DNA from: Cyclina sinensis
Taxonomy: Eukaryota > Mollusca > Bivalvia > Venerida > Veneridae
DNA: 64,000 nt
Direction of reading: 5' to 3'
NCBI GenBank assembly: GCA_012932295.1
Contig: JAAONU010000016.1
Location: forward strand, 13,308,111-13,372,110
Position numbers and translations under genes: made by a program. The notes under the pieces were generated by a model. That model ran no database searches and was not told where the DNA came from. It worked only from the letters and a program-made list of their open reading frames with translations. Position 1 is the stretch's first letter, and each line of letters begins with the position of its first letter. Of this stretch, positions 48,801-58,849 are shown piece by piece.

Positions 48801-49254
48801 ACAAAAAATAGTTCACCGTACTACATTTATTTTACTGAAAACAAAAGATGTACTAAGTTACATCAATTTTCATTCGGAAATTTATCATCTGCAATAACTC
48901 ACTTACGGTGATGGGAGTGATGACCTGGTCTAGTAATGAAACAATACAGCGATATGACGCAACTGCTAGAAGAAATGGCTCAATGTTGAGAAATAATAAA
49001 TGAAAATTATGTTAGATTCTGTTGAGTCTTACAGTGACATGGTATTTTGTATATAGATAGAGACACCATGAGCTTTGAAACAATATGATTAATGTTAGCG
49101 GTATATGACCAAGTTACAAGGCTATTTATTCTTAATCAGAGATAATCGATCCACACGTTTTTCTACCCTTTGATTTATTTCAGGTGTCAATCTCAGGGCC
49201 AGTGTTCTGGTAGGGTTCTTTCTACTGTTAGTGTCTAGACTCGTCCATTTGTAA
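36858..49254 (+). CDS. Lectin A: four-CTLD C-type lectin with signal peptide and GPI-like tail
   Basis: Predicted cell-surface glycan-binding protein of 611 aa. There are fourteen exons: 36858-36900, 39077-39252, 39621-39763, 40152-40273, 40886-41055, 41318-41439, 41851-41981, 43522-43682, 44676-44800, 45211-45338, 45654-45832, 47513-47640, 48143-48279 and 49184-49254. Exon 1 codes the signal peptide (MSKYIKFVLVICTL, phase 1). Four CTLDs follow (residues ~15-162, 162-303, 303-441, 441-589), each from three exons with phases 1-0, 0-2, 2-1 and each with six cysteines, the long-form pattern. The last exon codes a 23-residue hydrophobic C-terminus after SAG, consistent with a GPI signal. Several N-glycosylation sequons are present. 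It resembles proteins usually labelled macrophage mannose receptor-like in bivalves, but lacks the fibronectin-II and cysteine-rich domains of true mannose receptors. The link between exon 1 and exon 2 is inferred from phase and from lectin B. Confidence 0.88.
39077..40273 (+). other. Lectin A CTLD1
   Basis: Three exons: 39077-39252, 39621-39763 and 40152-40273. It carries the cysteine set GCDDGW..YCYM, AAECN, NCGA, LNC and YIC, and a core GYWTDLND. The sugar loop reads KSPAND where EPN or QPD is usual, and the WND site reads LAD, so calcium-dependent sugar binding is doubtful. It matches lectin B CTLD1 almost residue for residue across the middle exon. Confidence 0.9.
40448..40715 (-). mobile_element. 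tRNA-derived SINE copy 2, lectin A intron 4
   Basis: On the minus strand it has a tRNA-like head (GGATCTGTGGTCCAGTGGTA), a shared body (reverse complement of CCTCGGTTTAACGTCTCAAT and of GGTTGCCCATATGACCGACG) and an A-rich tail (CAACTATAAATAAAC). Confidence 0.65.
40886..41981 (+). other. Lectin A CTLD2
   Basis: Three exons: 40886-41055, 41318-41439 and 41851-41981. Core VHWVGLQ; the sugar loop is EPD followed by NVAG and the second site FSD, a half-conserved calcium site 2. NTSD is a potential glycosylation sequon. The six cysteines are intact. Confidence 0.9.
42030..42145 (+). repeat. GGCAGTAGCAGTA short tandem repeat
   Basis: Units of GAAGTTGGCAGTAGCAGTA and GGCAAAACGTGAA recur about three times in lectin A intron 7. 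Confidence 0.7.
42152..42264. mobile_element. 113-bp palindromic element
   Basis: AATACGGGATTTAT at 42152-42165 is repeated inverted at 42251-42264. Inner arms (GGTATGAAAATA.. and ..AATATTCATACC; ATATTTCAC and GTGAAATAT) also pair. Probably a small MITE. Confidence 0.6.
42622..43470 (+). repeat. ~93-bp satellite, about nine copies, lectin A intron 7
   Basis: The unit is GACGTCATTATTCATGATTC then ATCCGGCAGTCGCATTAATG, GTTATTATAAAAAGTTTGCA and TGATTTATCGTGAAAAACGT. Copies are 90-98% alike by eye. The array ends about 50 bp before the acceptor of exon 8. Each unit carries a CRE-like GACGTCA. Confidence 0.92.
43808..44168. mobile_element. MITE with ~70-bp inverted ends, lectin A intron 8
   Basis: GTATAAAAC..GGATCATACCTTAAGGTA..GAAAGGGGAGATAA at the left matches the inverted TTATCTCCCCTTTC..TACCTAAAGGTATGATCC..GTTTTATAC at the right. 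The interior is G-rich and non-coding. Confidence 0.7.
44798..45056 (+). repeat. ~29-bp tandem repeat starting at the lectin A exon 9 donor
   Basis: About nine units of (C/A)ATGTTAGTCTTGCTTTGTTT plus TATTACA. The first unit contains the exon end and donor (TACAT then GTTAGT). Later units keep ATGTTAGTC, ATGTTACTC or TAAGTCAG. Confidence 0.8.
45654..48279 (+). other. Lectin A CTLD4
   Basis: Three exons: 45654-45832, 47513-47640 and 48143-48279. The exon-1 region is longer than in the other modules (60 codons; TCPSSPAGWKS start). Core GWYTSLND; sugar loop EPS and second site FHE, so the calcium site is probably lost. A full dispersed element (46087-47399) sits in its first intron and ends 113 bp before the acceptor. 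Confidence 0.88.
46087..47399 (-). mobile_element. Dispersed bivalve-type element, full-length inverted copy
   Basis: On the minus strand it begins AACAAGAGGGCCTAAATGGCC and CGCTCACCTG, and ends GGGTGATCACAATACCTCAC. The interior has ~130-bp repeats of CATC.TGAAACTTTGTCAGAATG..TTGATGACTT..AGGTTCAAAA. It lies in the first intron of CTLD4. Confidence 0.6.
49184..49254 (+). other. Lectin A terminal exon: GPI-signal-like tail
   Basis: Codes 23 residues (GVNLRASVLV then GFFLLLVSRLVHL) and TAA. With the preceding YSA it has a small-residue site, a spacer and a short hydrophobic end with no cytoplasmic tail, as in GPI signals. A very short membrane anchor is the alternative. Confidence 0.65.
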
Positions 49255-50174
49255 CCAGTCAATGTGTTGTCGTCAACAAACGCTTCGGAGACGTCAGCAT
49301 CGGTGAATGCTAAGACGATAGTGCAATATTTTGTGTTTATCTTCTGCAGTGCAATTTTAATGATTTAAGTATACGTTATGTAAAACATTGTGTTGTATTA
49401 TATGTTTGTTCAGGTATGGAAGTGACATTCAAGTTATTAAGCGAGCAAAGCTTTTAAAAAGATTTCAGAAAAATGCTAGATGTCATTTTTGTCTGAAATA
49501 AATGGAAATTACCAGTATTTATATGATAAGCAAAATACAATGGTACATTATATAGGAGAATGTTCAGTTTTAATTTGTTTTATGCTTATATCATTTCAAT
49601 TATCACTTTTCTTTCCTCTTAAAGTGTATATTTCAGAACAAAACACATGCAGACTTTTTTTTAAATTACAATCTTTTAAATTGATACTCTGACACATATT
49701 TCTTGAACTTAACACCTGGTAGAATATTACTACCTTAGAAAAATGGTGCAATATGTATAGTGTTTATTAGAAGATTTTGTGTAAAACACACTAGAATATA
49801 CTTGATATATCATGTTATAGACATATTATTTTATTGTGTATATAAAACAGAGAACATGTACAATGCTATTTGTTATTTTTTTTGATATGTGTAAACATGA
49901 AAGACATGCTAATAAACAAAGGTGTATCTCCAGCAAGAACCAGAAATGTTGTTAGCAACAGATGTTAATAAGTCCAAAGTCATCCAGCATGTGAAATTTC
50001 TAGAAAGAGTATCTCGAAAAGCTGCTGCATTTCTCTGCATTACATTATGGAGTGGTTGAAAGGTATTTCTTCAAAGACAAACATTTACAATAATATATTA
50101 ATAGCTTCATTCCCTGAATTATAAAAAACACCAACCAGCATTGTAAAAAAAGGGAGAAAAAGGGAGTGTTTTTA

Positions 50175-50213
<39 letters not shown>

Positions 50214-50675
50214 GCTTGAATTCATTCAAACTAAGATCAGACGCCACGCATGCATATAACAAAAATGCAATTCATTAAAAGGAGGAGTAAGCGACAAGTT
50301 TAATAATGTAAACAAACTTAGAACCAAACAATGGGATATGGTATTTGAAACAAAAAACAGTTAAACGTGTATTACAATAAGCTTATGAGTAAATATATAT
50401 CGTGCACATCTCTATATTGAAGAAAGCAAAATACAAGAAATAGTATCTCCTTGATCATATCTCATACTTCATTTCGGGTAAAGTGGCTTGAGAGCAAGTA
50501 AGCATGCCTTGTAGCTACTCTTACACGTACACTTCGGTGACAATGTAAGTTTGAACATGTTCAGATAGGTTCAAGTAGCACGAATCAATGTCGGCGGACT
50601 TGAGATAACCTTTTGTCTACACATTATCTTACAGATACAGGGATATCATAATCACTGGCCTGATAAATATTGAGT
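49255..50675. other. Intergenic region between lectins A and B
   Basis: Candidate poly(A) signals AATAAA lie at 49497-49502 and 49911-49916. An (ATT)n microsatellite is at about 50175-50210. No further gene is seen. Confidence 0.6.
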
Positions 50676-51033
50676 TACTTACCAAGTGTGTTGATACTTT
50701 AAATAAATCAGTATATTTATAAAATGGTGATGTATATCAATTTCATTTTGGTTATTTTAATTATTCGTGAGTAGTTCTTATATTTGCAGCATTATTTGTA
50801 ATCTTGTCCTTATTTTAGGGGTTTGACATATAGACCAATAACTTAGCACATTGCTACTTACCAAGTGTGTTGATACTTTAAATAAATCAGTATATTTATA
50901 AAATGGTGATGTATATCAATTTCATTTTGGTTATTTTAATTATTCGTGAGTAGTTCTTATATTTGCAGCATTATTTGTAATCTTGTCCTTATTTTAGGGG
51001 TTTGACATAATTATATACCAATAACTTAGCACA
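50676..51033 (+). repeat. 179-bp tandem duplication containing the first exon of lectin B
   Basis: Copy 1 (50676-50854) and copy 2 (50855-~51033) are nearly identical apart from a few bases near the 3' junction. Each holds the same ATG (50724 and 50903), the same 14-codon signal sequence and the same donor (ATTC then GTGAGT), so either can supply exon 1. Confidence 0.92.
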
Positions 51034-54000
51034 TTGCTTCTTAGAAGTTTCTTTCGTTTTTGTATTTCAAATACCAAGTAAAGTCAAGCTCCTCTCGATT
51101 CAACCGCTTTTTCTAAACAGTCTGTTTGCATAAAAATGTTGCAATAACACGACATGATTCGAATTGCACACGACGGGGAGATCACTGCATTTTGATTTCG
51201 CGAAGTATCGATAGCCAAGAGTTATATCAGGTGATTTACCAGATCCTGTACATCTAAGTATTATCAACCTTGTTTGTAGAAGCAACTGGCCTTGTGGTAG
51301 GTGACAGCAACACTGGTTGCGATGAAGGTTGGTTAGCCTATGGGAATAACTGTTACATGATCAACACAGTCAAAGGTGTGTCTAGAGATTCAGCAGCGGC
51401 AGAATGTAACGCACAAGATTCCTCGTTGTTGCGTATCGAGTCCCAAGATCAGCTGGTTAGTAAAGAAATAGAACCCAGTGTTACTTTTACATGTACTTGC
51501 AAACACTGATTTTTTTTTCTGTTTGTGGGTTGAGGGCATTTACAAAAAAGTGAGGTAAAGTGTATACTGTTCACCCAAGGTTTCAATCTAACGGAGTTAC
51601 TGATGTAATTTCTAATATAACTCTCTCCAAAATCAATTGTCAAAAGAATTTCAATTAGAAAACAAAACAAAACGTCGCTGAGTACTTATTATCTTTTTTA
51701 AAGGGACTAGAAAAAAGCATCAGTGGTCACTCGTTGCTTTTTCTAAAAAAAAGGTAGAAAAAAGACCAAAACTCACTGAGTACTCATTACTTTTTCTCAA
51801 AAGAACGAGACAAAAGACCAAACGTCACTGAGTACTCATTTTTATCACAAAGGAACTAGAAAACAGCATCACGCGTTTCTCGAAAAAAAAGAAAGAAAAA
51901 AGAAACGTCACTGAGTACTCGTTGTATTTTCTCAACAGAACTAGAAAAAAGACCAAAAGTTACTGTAACTGGTACTCATTATGTTTTCTCACAAGAACAG
52001 AAAAAGCACCAAATGTCACTGAGTACTCGTTGTATTTTCTCAGCAGAACTAGAAAAATCACTAAACGTCACTGATTATTCGTTGTTTTGTTTTTTCCTCT
52101 CAAAAGAACTAGAAAAGACAACACTTCACTGAGTACTCATTACTTCTAATAAAAGGAGATACAAAATATTTAGAAAATAAATAAAACATAAATAAAAAAA
52201 ATAAAAACATTACACGATTCGTCCCGTTCCTTTAACAGAATTGGATAAAACAGACAGTAAAGAACTACCCTAGCAGTGGTTACTGGACAGACCTGAACGA
52301 TATACCTAAGGTCAAGGCCAACAGACTTGGTACGGGCGTCTGGAAATGGGGCATGTACGAATATGCCAATATGTCTCTCATGTAAGTCTTTTATTACCTA
52401 AGAGGAACGTAGATTTTGAATAATATCCACAATCTGCAGCGTTTACTTTCTGTAGATTTGTGTTTATCAAAAAGAAATTAACAAATAAAAAATAAAATAA
52501 AATAAGCTTTTTAGATATCCCTATATTTTAAAGACAACCATTACTTGTTGTGCTTTATATCTTGATATCCCATATATTCAACTAGATGATTCTTCTTTTT
52601 TGAGCCAATGGAATCAATCGCCGGCCAATGACGGACAGTCTAAGTGCGGGGCAGTAAATATACAGGGCAAAATAGCAGATTTAAAATGCAAAGCGAATGA
52701 AGGATATATTTGTAAATACACATCAACTGGTAAGTTAATTTTCTTATTGCCAGTGTTATTTGATAAGGGGGCTGGTTTCTGCCATGTCTTGTTTTTGCCT
52801 TCCGGACCGAAAATGCAAAGGTAAAAATCATATATATATATTATAAAAATTATGTATTATGATACGTATGTTACATAATATACATTTTTCTTAAATATGC
52901 CGTAGTTTACATACTTTTTAGTTTGTTTCAATGTTTTATTGACCACAAGAATCTTTTATCACAACTTTCATCATTATAAATTTACCACTATGAAGGAATA
53001 AAGAGAAAACAAACATGCCTCTACACAGTAATTGTTAAAATGTTGCGTTGCTTTATGACAGATGGAAGTTGTGCTCTTGGTTGGCTACAAGGTCAAAAAG
53101 CCTGCTACTGGGTAGGTAATACATCTGACCCCTCGGCTCTTAAGAAATGGGACCAGGCAAAGTCATTTTGTGAAGGTTTAGGGAATGGAGCCTTGAATCC
53201 CAAGTTACTTGTCATCAGTGATCAGAACGACGTGGTGAGTTGATATAATTCATTATCCAAATAGACACGACATATTCACATTTACTATTATACTAAAATT
53301 ACAAGTGTGATATTATTTTCTCCTTTACTGATTATTTATTCTTTTGACCTACAAATACCGCATGGAATTATTTTGCGTAAAAAGCAGCGAATTCTTTGTT
53401 ATGTCAGGCTTTCCTATCTGGGGAAATACCATACCTGTCACAGACAACGAAAGTACACTGGATTGGGCTTCAGGCTGTCACAACAGGCACTTGGAACTGG
53501 TACACGGGCGGCAGCGTGGATACATCACTTGTGTAATGATTGCAAGATTTAATAAACTGTACCGACATAATGTAAAACTTCTTTTCTGTATGTAATTACA
53601 AATGTTTTTGTTATAAATTTACACTGCAATAAAGTTATTTGGGTGTGTTTTTTTCAAAAGACAACTGCATTTTTAACTTTTCATGAACAGATTCATTCGA
53701 ACATTATAATGGCATGCTTTTTGCAATGTTTTTTCATTCGTTAAACTGGATCCAAAACTTGGAATACCTAACAATTATGCAAGGTTTTGTATTTCTCAGA
53801 CATTGGCAGAAGGAACCTGATAACGTAGCGGGGATAGAAAATTGCGGTATATTGAGGATGACTGGCAAGTTTAGTGACAGGGACTGCTCCTCAAATGCAA
53901 ACTTCATCTGTTACAAGCCCCAGTACTATTGTAAGTTTATTTCCGGTAACCTCGGGAATAGTCAACGGAACAAGACCTCTTAAACATGACAAAAACAAAC

Positions 54001-57000
54001 AAGTGCTTACCAGACAAATTTAGCAGGTGAACATAGGTAACACACTTTCAAGGTCGTTCCAATGTTTTAGTGACCACACATATTCTTTATATTCTTGAAA
54101 AATCCCAAAAGTTTAAATTACTTTTCTTGGAAAGTACATGATTGTATAATACTGGTTTGGACATGTGTATATTATTTGTTTTTTCTTTAAGTGATATACT
54201 TTCAAATGTTTTTGACAGTGTAGAGAAGTGTTTATGACATATACATGACATTGTTCTGATATTACACAGACTCTCCCTCTGACAACATTGGTTGTGGTCC
54301 TTGGATAAGAGCCGGGAAATTCTGCTACGGCTTTATGTCCGGAACGAAACGTTACACGTGGACGGGTGCAAGAAGTTACTGTCAAAAAATGGGTGGTGAT
54401 TTGATAAAAGTGGACTCGTTTGATAAAAAGGTGAGGCACACTGGGAAAGCTTAATGGATTCTTTGATATTTTTGTACAACTTCGGTTCATACCGTTAGCT
54501 TCAATCCAAGTTTATCAGAAGGAAAAACGCAATTTGAAAAGTTTTGATTGAAAATGCTGTAATAAACAATAAAGAAATAAATGTATACTAACATGCACGT
54601 ACCAACTACAAGTATAATCACTTACAAGTAACATTACTTTGTACATTTGCTCTAAAGGCTTGGTTAGAACAACAGTTGCTTGCTCCAGAGTATGGTAGAG
54701 ATTTCTGGACAGGTTTAAATGATCGACAGAGTGATGGTACATACGTATGGGCGGACAATACACCTCTAAACACATCTTACATGTAAGTGTAAAATATTAG
54801 GATAATACTTAGGGCATCAGTATGAAAACATATTTTTTAAGAATAATGAGGTAGTTAGAATTGATTGTACAGTTTGTTCGAAATTTATAAAGTAGTATTT
54901 TTGATGTACCAATAGTTTCTTAAAATGTGGAAATTCTTCTTTTTTCTGATTGAGAGACCAAGCATGAATACAAATGGAACGTATATAGCATAAACAGGTG
55001 CAAAATGTTTTGGGATAAACATAATCTATATGATTATATCTGTAGAAACTGGGACCAGGAACCTAATGACCGAGCAGGAGACGAGGATTGTGCACTTATC
55101 TGGAACACGGGATACTTTAACGATGTATCGTGCAATTATTATCACACAGCGGCAATATGTGAACTCGACAATGCAGGTCTATATTAATTAATGTTTATCA
55201 ATTTATTTGAGGTACCGGTTGCCCGTCTGACTGACGTCCCCTGCAGAGATTCGTTATTTCATGATGTTGGGATAGTGCAAGATATAGAAAGCATCCCGTT
55301 CAAGAGACAACCCTGGTTCTTTTGCATGCTCAATGTACAGCAGTGATACATGGATCCTCGGTTTATCGTCTCATCCAAAAAATAATTAGTAATGTTAGTG
55401 GAGGAGCGGGGTATCGATCTGGCAACCCCTAGGCTAACAGTCCAGCGCGTAACACTGGACCACTGATCCGCTCCTTCAATTCATGTAGTCCGAATAACAT
55501 TTATATTTTTGTTTGGCAGGAGAAGTAAGAGTCAATTACTGAAAAACACTTGAAAGAATTTGTGACTTGTGATGGCTTAAAGGGTAGCGAAGAATACACA
55601 CCTATAAATTATAATAATAAGGTGGTAGTAGAACGTGGTGTAATCATAAAATGTTTGTAGGTAAATTGTAAAAGAGGCTATAACGGTGAACGACATTTAA
55701 TTTTAATTTTTGGATCAAATTAAATACTTCACGTGATATTTTGTTTTACTTTTCATTTTCTGATAGGAGTATTTTTTGTAGGGAACAGAACACTCATTTG
55801 ACTCATTTGACCGCTAGCATTCAAATATTACAGGAGACATGTAAAACATACCAAAAGTGAAAAAAAAAAGAAAATTCTGTTTTTCTAGTTTCTTGTCCTA
55901 CGTCACCTCCTGGATGGAAGTCGTTTGGCGGAAACTGTTACTTATTTACACCATATAAGAATGCCTCTAATTGGTTCAGCGGAAACGAGGCTGCATCATA
56001 TTGTGCCACATTTGCTACAAACAAAACCAACGTAGGAAGCCTCTTGTCAATAAACAGCCAGGCAGAAAAGGTCTGATATCTTTTTTCGTTTAAACTTATC
56101 AGAAACTGTTTTTTCTCTTCACTTGTTTACCACCACCACAGTCCCAATTCATGTAATGTTGATGAGGAAATGTGCCCTCAAATTCTGATTCGAAAATTGT
56201 GGTTTAGATTGGTAACCTTTAGTAACCCTTGCAAGTTCTTTAACAACATATAACTAGCAGTAATTTCCAAACAGTTATTTTATATAAAATATTCAACTGC
56301 AATTGATTTATATCATTTTTTAAATTAAATTTAAGTAAAAAGTAACTAACTGTTTATTGGATTTGTTAGAAGTTAAAACATTACTGTGTCAGACTATCTC
56401 CAGTTTTCACGGTCTTTCTGCTTGATGCAGTTTCAGTTCAGTCGATATTTTTTTCTGTTACGATTCAATGTACCAAGTAAGTAAATAATGTTTGTGTAGA
56501 TCATAATAAACAGACATAAAAGACATTAAATTTAACTATGTTTACACTTTAAGGCGTTCATCTTGTCTCAAGTGAAATCCGTGTCGGATAACCCTGATGG
56601 CTGGTTCACATCCCTTAACGACAAGATGACGGAGGGTTACTGGACCTTTAGTAGCGGACCATTGCTAGACAAAACACTTGTGTAAGATATGCCTTTAGTA
56701 GCGGGCAATTGCTAGACAAAACACTTGTGTAAGATATGCCTTTAGTAGCGGACTATTGCTAGACAAAACAATTGTGTAAGATATGCCTTTAGTAGCGGAC
56801 CATTGCTAGACAAAACACTTGTGTAAGATATGCCTTTACTAGCGGACCATTGCTAGACAAAACACTTGTGTAAGATATGCCTTTAGTAGCGGACCATTGC
56901 TAGACAAAACACTTGTGTAAGATATGCCTTAAGTAGCGGACCATTGCTAGACAAATCACTTGTGTAAGATATGCCTTTAGTAGCGGACCATTGCTAGACA

Positions 57001-58243
57001 AAACACTTGTGTAAGATATGCCTTTAGTAGCGGACCATTGCTAGACAAATCACTTGTGTAAGATATGCCTTTAAGTTATAACCACTTCAAGCATGCACTC
57101 TTATTGATTTTGTCTTACTTTCAATGTCAAAATGTAATGATAGCTTTCGTAATATAGATTGTTTTTTTTCATTTTTTTTAATCTTTTGTATCAGTATAGC
57201 TGTTAGCAATTTTAGTAGGTCTTTTAACAGTCGTTGCCTATAAATCTATTATGCTGACAGGTATGTAATTTATTATTCAACATTTTTATACACAGTTTCA
57301 ATGAGCATTACGTTAACTCCAATAACCCTTTGAAATCCCCGCGTACAATCTGAAAAGAGCTAACAATATTTCTCCAATACTTACCACTGTGACATTCGTT
57401 GTAATTATAAAACGAGAACAATTGAAAAGAAACAGTAGATGCAAACACTATATATTTTAGTAATCATGTACATATAGTCAAAAATGTTGCGTAACAGGTC
57501 CATTGGTCATTAATTGATCTGGACTTTATTGTTAGCACGTCTAACATGGACTTGTCCATCTTTCAAATTGGACAGATCCATTAACTGTTTATGGGGGTGC
57601 TGTTTGAAAATTTACTGACTAAAATCCGAGTAATACAGATCATGATCAGACTGCACGGATATGCATGCTGATCTTGGTCTGCAACGGTCGCACAGGCTGA
57701 GTCAGTTAGTCAGTTGCCTTCAGCAGGGTCAAGATTAAACATTCAACTCATTCCAGGGACTGGGAAGGAGAGCCAAGCAAAAAGAAAGGATATGACTGCG
57801 GAATGGTCATGTTTGCGGGAAGTTATCACCAGATAAACTGCAATAACAATCTTAGTTTTATATGCGAGAAATATGCCACTGGATTCAGCATAGGTATTTA
57901 ATACAATTCATTCAATCAATCTACCTGTTTGACAATCTTTTAATAGACCTATTTTGGTATCATGATTCAAGTTAAAAAGTGTTCAGATGTGAACGTCTTG
58001 AGAAACCCACATTTTATTTATTAATTTTCGACTCTTTTAAACCATCAAAATAAATGTATGTAGGCCAAGTTCCTAAGTACAGAACTGGTATTTGTATCGC
58101 AAAGTAAAACAAGAGGTGATCCGCTATTTGTAATGTTAGAACAAAACATATGTATGAGTGTGTATTTGTATGTTGCAGGTGTAAATGTCAAGTCATCAGG
58201 CCTTGTTTCTGCAGCTCTACTCCTGATGTTAAGATTGATTTGA
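50724..58243 (+). CDS. Lectin B: four-CTLD C-type lectin, tandem paralogue of lectin A
   Basis: Predicted secreted or GPI-anchored glycan-binding protein of 614 aa. Exons: 50724-50766 (or its duplicate 50903-50945), 51280-51455, 52239-52381, 52605-52729, 53062-53234, 53408-53532, 53800-53930, 54270-54430, 54658-54782, 55046-55176, 55889-56070, 56554-56681, 57757-57893 and 58179-58243. The signal peptide MVMYINFILVILII joins CTLD1 through a phase-1 codon. CTLDs cover residues ~15-163, 163-306, 306-445 and 445-594, with the same 1-0, 0-2, 2-1 phases and near-identical exon lengths as lectin A. The tail exon ends VKSSGLVSAALLLMLRLI, GPI-signal-like. One acceptor is unusual (TTTTTTGAG before 52605), but it is the only one that keeps the frame. 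Confidence 0.88.
51280..52729 (+). other. Lectin B CTLD1
   Basis: Three exons: 51280-51455, 52239-52381 and 52605-52729. The first two have the same lengths as in lectin A. Core GYWTDLND; sugar loop QSPAND and LAD, degenerate as in A. The middle exon is the most conserved stretch between the two genes. Confidence 0.9.
51700..52150 (+). repeat. Degenerate ~65-bp tandem repeat, lectin B CTLD1 intron
   Basis: Units of AACTAGAAAAAAG(A)CC..AACGTCACTGAGTACTC then ATT..TTTTCTCA recur about seven times between the first two CTLD1 exons. Confidence 0.75.
53062..53930 (+). other. Lectin B CTLD2
   Basis: Three exons: 53062-53234, 53408-53532 and 53800-53930. Core VHWIGLQ; sugar loop EPD and second site FSD, as in A. 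Introns are short compared with A. Confidence 0.9.
54270..55176 (+). other. Lectin B CTLD3 (mannose-type EPN motif)
   Basis: Three exons: 54270-54430, 54658-54782 and 55046-55176. Core DFWTGLND; sugar loop WDQEPNDRAG and second site FND predict a working calcium site with mannose-type specificity. The last donor is weak (GCAG then GTCTAT); read-through ends three codons later at TAA (GLY then stop). Confidence 0.88.
55210..55475 (-). mobile_element. tRNA-derived SINE copy 3, lectin B intron 10
   Basis: This is the best-preserved copy. On the minus strand the head reads AGCGGATCAGTGGTCCAGTG, then TTACGCGCTGGACTGTTAGC and a degenerate B box (AGATCGATACCCCGC). The body is shared with the copies at 13238 and 40448, and the A-rich tail is CCTCAAATAAATTG. 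Confidence 0.7.
55889..57893 (+). other. Lectin B CTLD4
   Basis: Three exons: 55889-56070, 56554-56681 and 57757-57893. It starts SCPTSPPGWKS; core GWFTSLND; sugar loop EPS, second site YHQ. The middle exon's donor is embedded in a nine-copy 47-bp array. Confidence 0.88.
56645..57067 (+). repeat. 47-bp tandem array (nine copies) across the lectin B exon 12 donor
   Basis: Copies start at 56645, 56692, 56739, 56786, 56833, 56880, 56927, 56974 and 57021. Each holds the last 37 coding bases of the exon (..GGACCATTGCTAGACAAAAC, ACTTGT) and the donor GTAAGA. Copies differ by 0-3 bases. Skipping the first donor reads straight into TAA. Confidence 0.95.
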
Positions 58244-58849
58244 ATGCTTTATGAGACAAGACTATTCTGAATTTGTGACTTAATGAAGGCGAAATCGTTC
58301 GATGAATGTTTTCTTATTTTGCATGCCGTAAAGTACAGTTGGATATAGGTTTAGAATATCGTTGAAGTAATAGTTTCTTATCGTCTTCCTTAATGTTTAC
58401 TGATGGACATTCTCTAAATTTTAGAAAGCTGCTCTTTCTAATGTTAATGTGGTAGAGTGATCTTTTTGAAAAACATTGCAGCATTGAAATAATGTGCGAC
58501 ATTTTCGATGAACACAAACCCCTGTTTCCACAGGAGAAATATAATTAACAGAAACATTTGTCGTCTGCTTGTCATTTATTTATATTTTGTACAACAAATA
58601 ATCATATTCTTTTACTGTATAATTATTATTGACCAAAACAAATGACTGTTGTTCACAGTAAAATTCTACACCAAACATGCTATATTACAGGGATATTCAA
58701 AAGAGTATATATATCTATAGATTTTCGACTATCCCATGCACTATTAAACCTTTTTCACAATCTTAATAGGGTAAAAACAATTTTTATTCTTGACTATACT
58801 TCATATGATTATGAAAGTCATATAAAACATATGTCATAGGTAGTAAATA
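58244..58849. other. Convergent 3' intergenic region between lectins B and C
   Basis: The two genes face tail to tail across ~600 bp. AATAAA on the minus strand (58783-58788) lies 62 bp after the lectin C stop. No other feature is seen. Confidence 0.55.
58783..58788 (-). terminator. Polyadenylation signal of lectin C
   Basis: TTTATT on the plus strand is AATAAA on the minus strand, 62 bp downstream of the lectin C stop codon. Confidence 0.5.
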
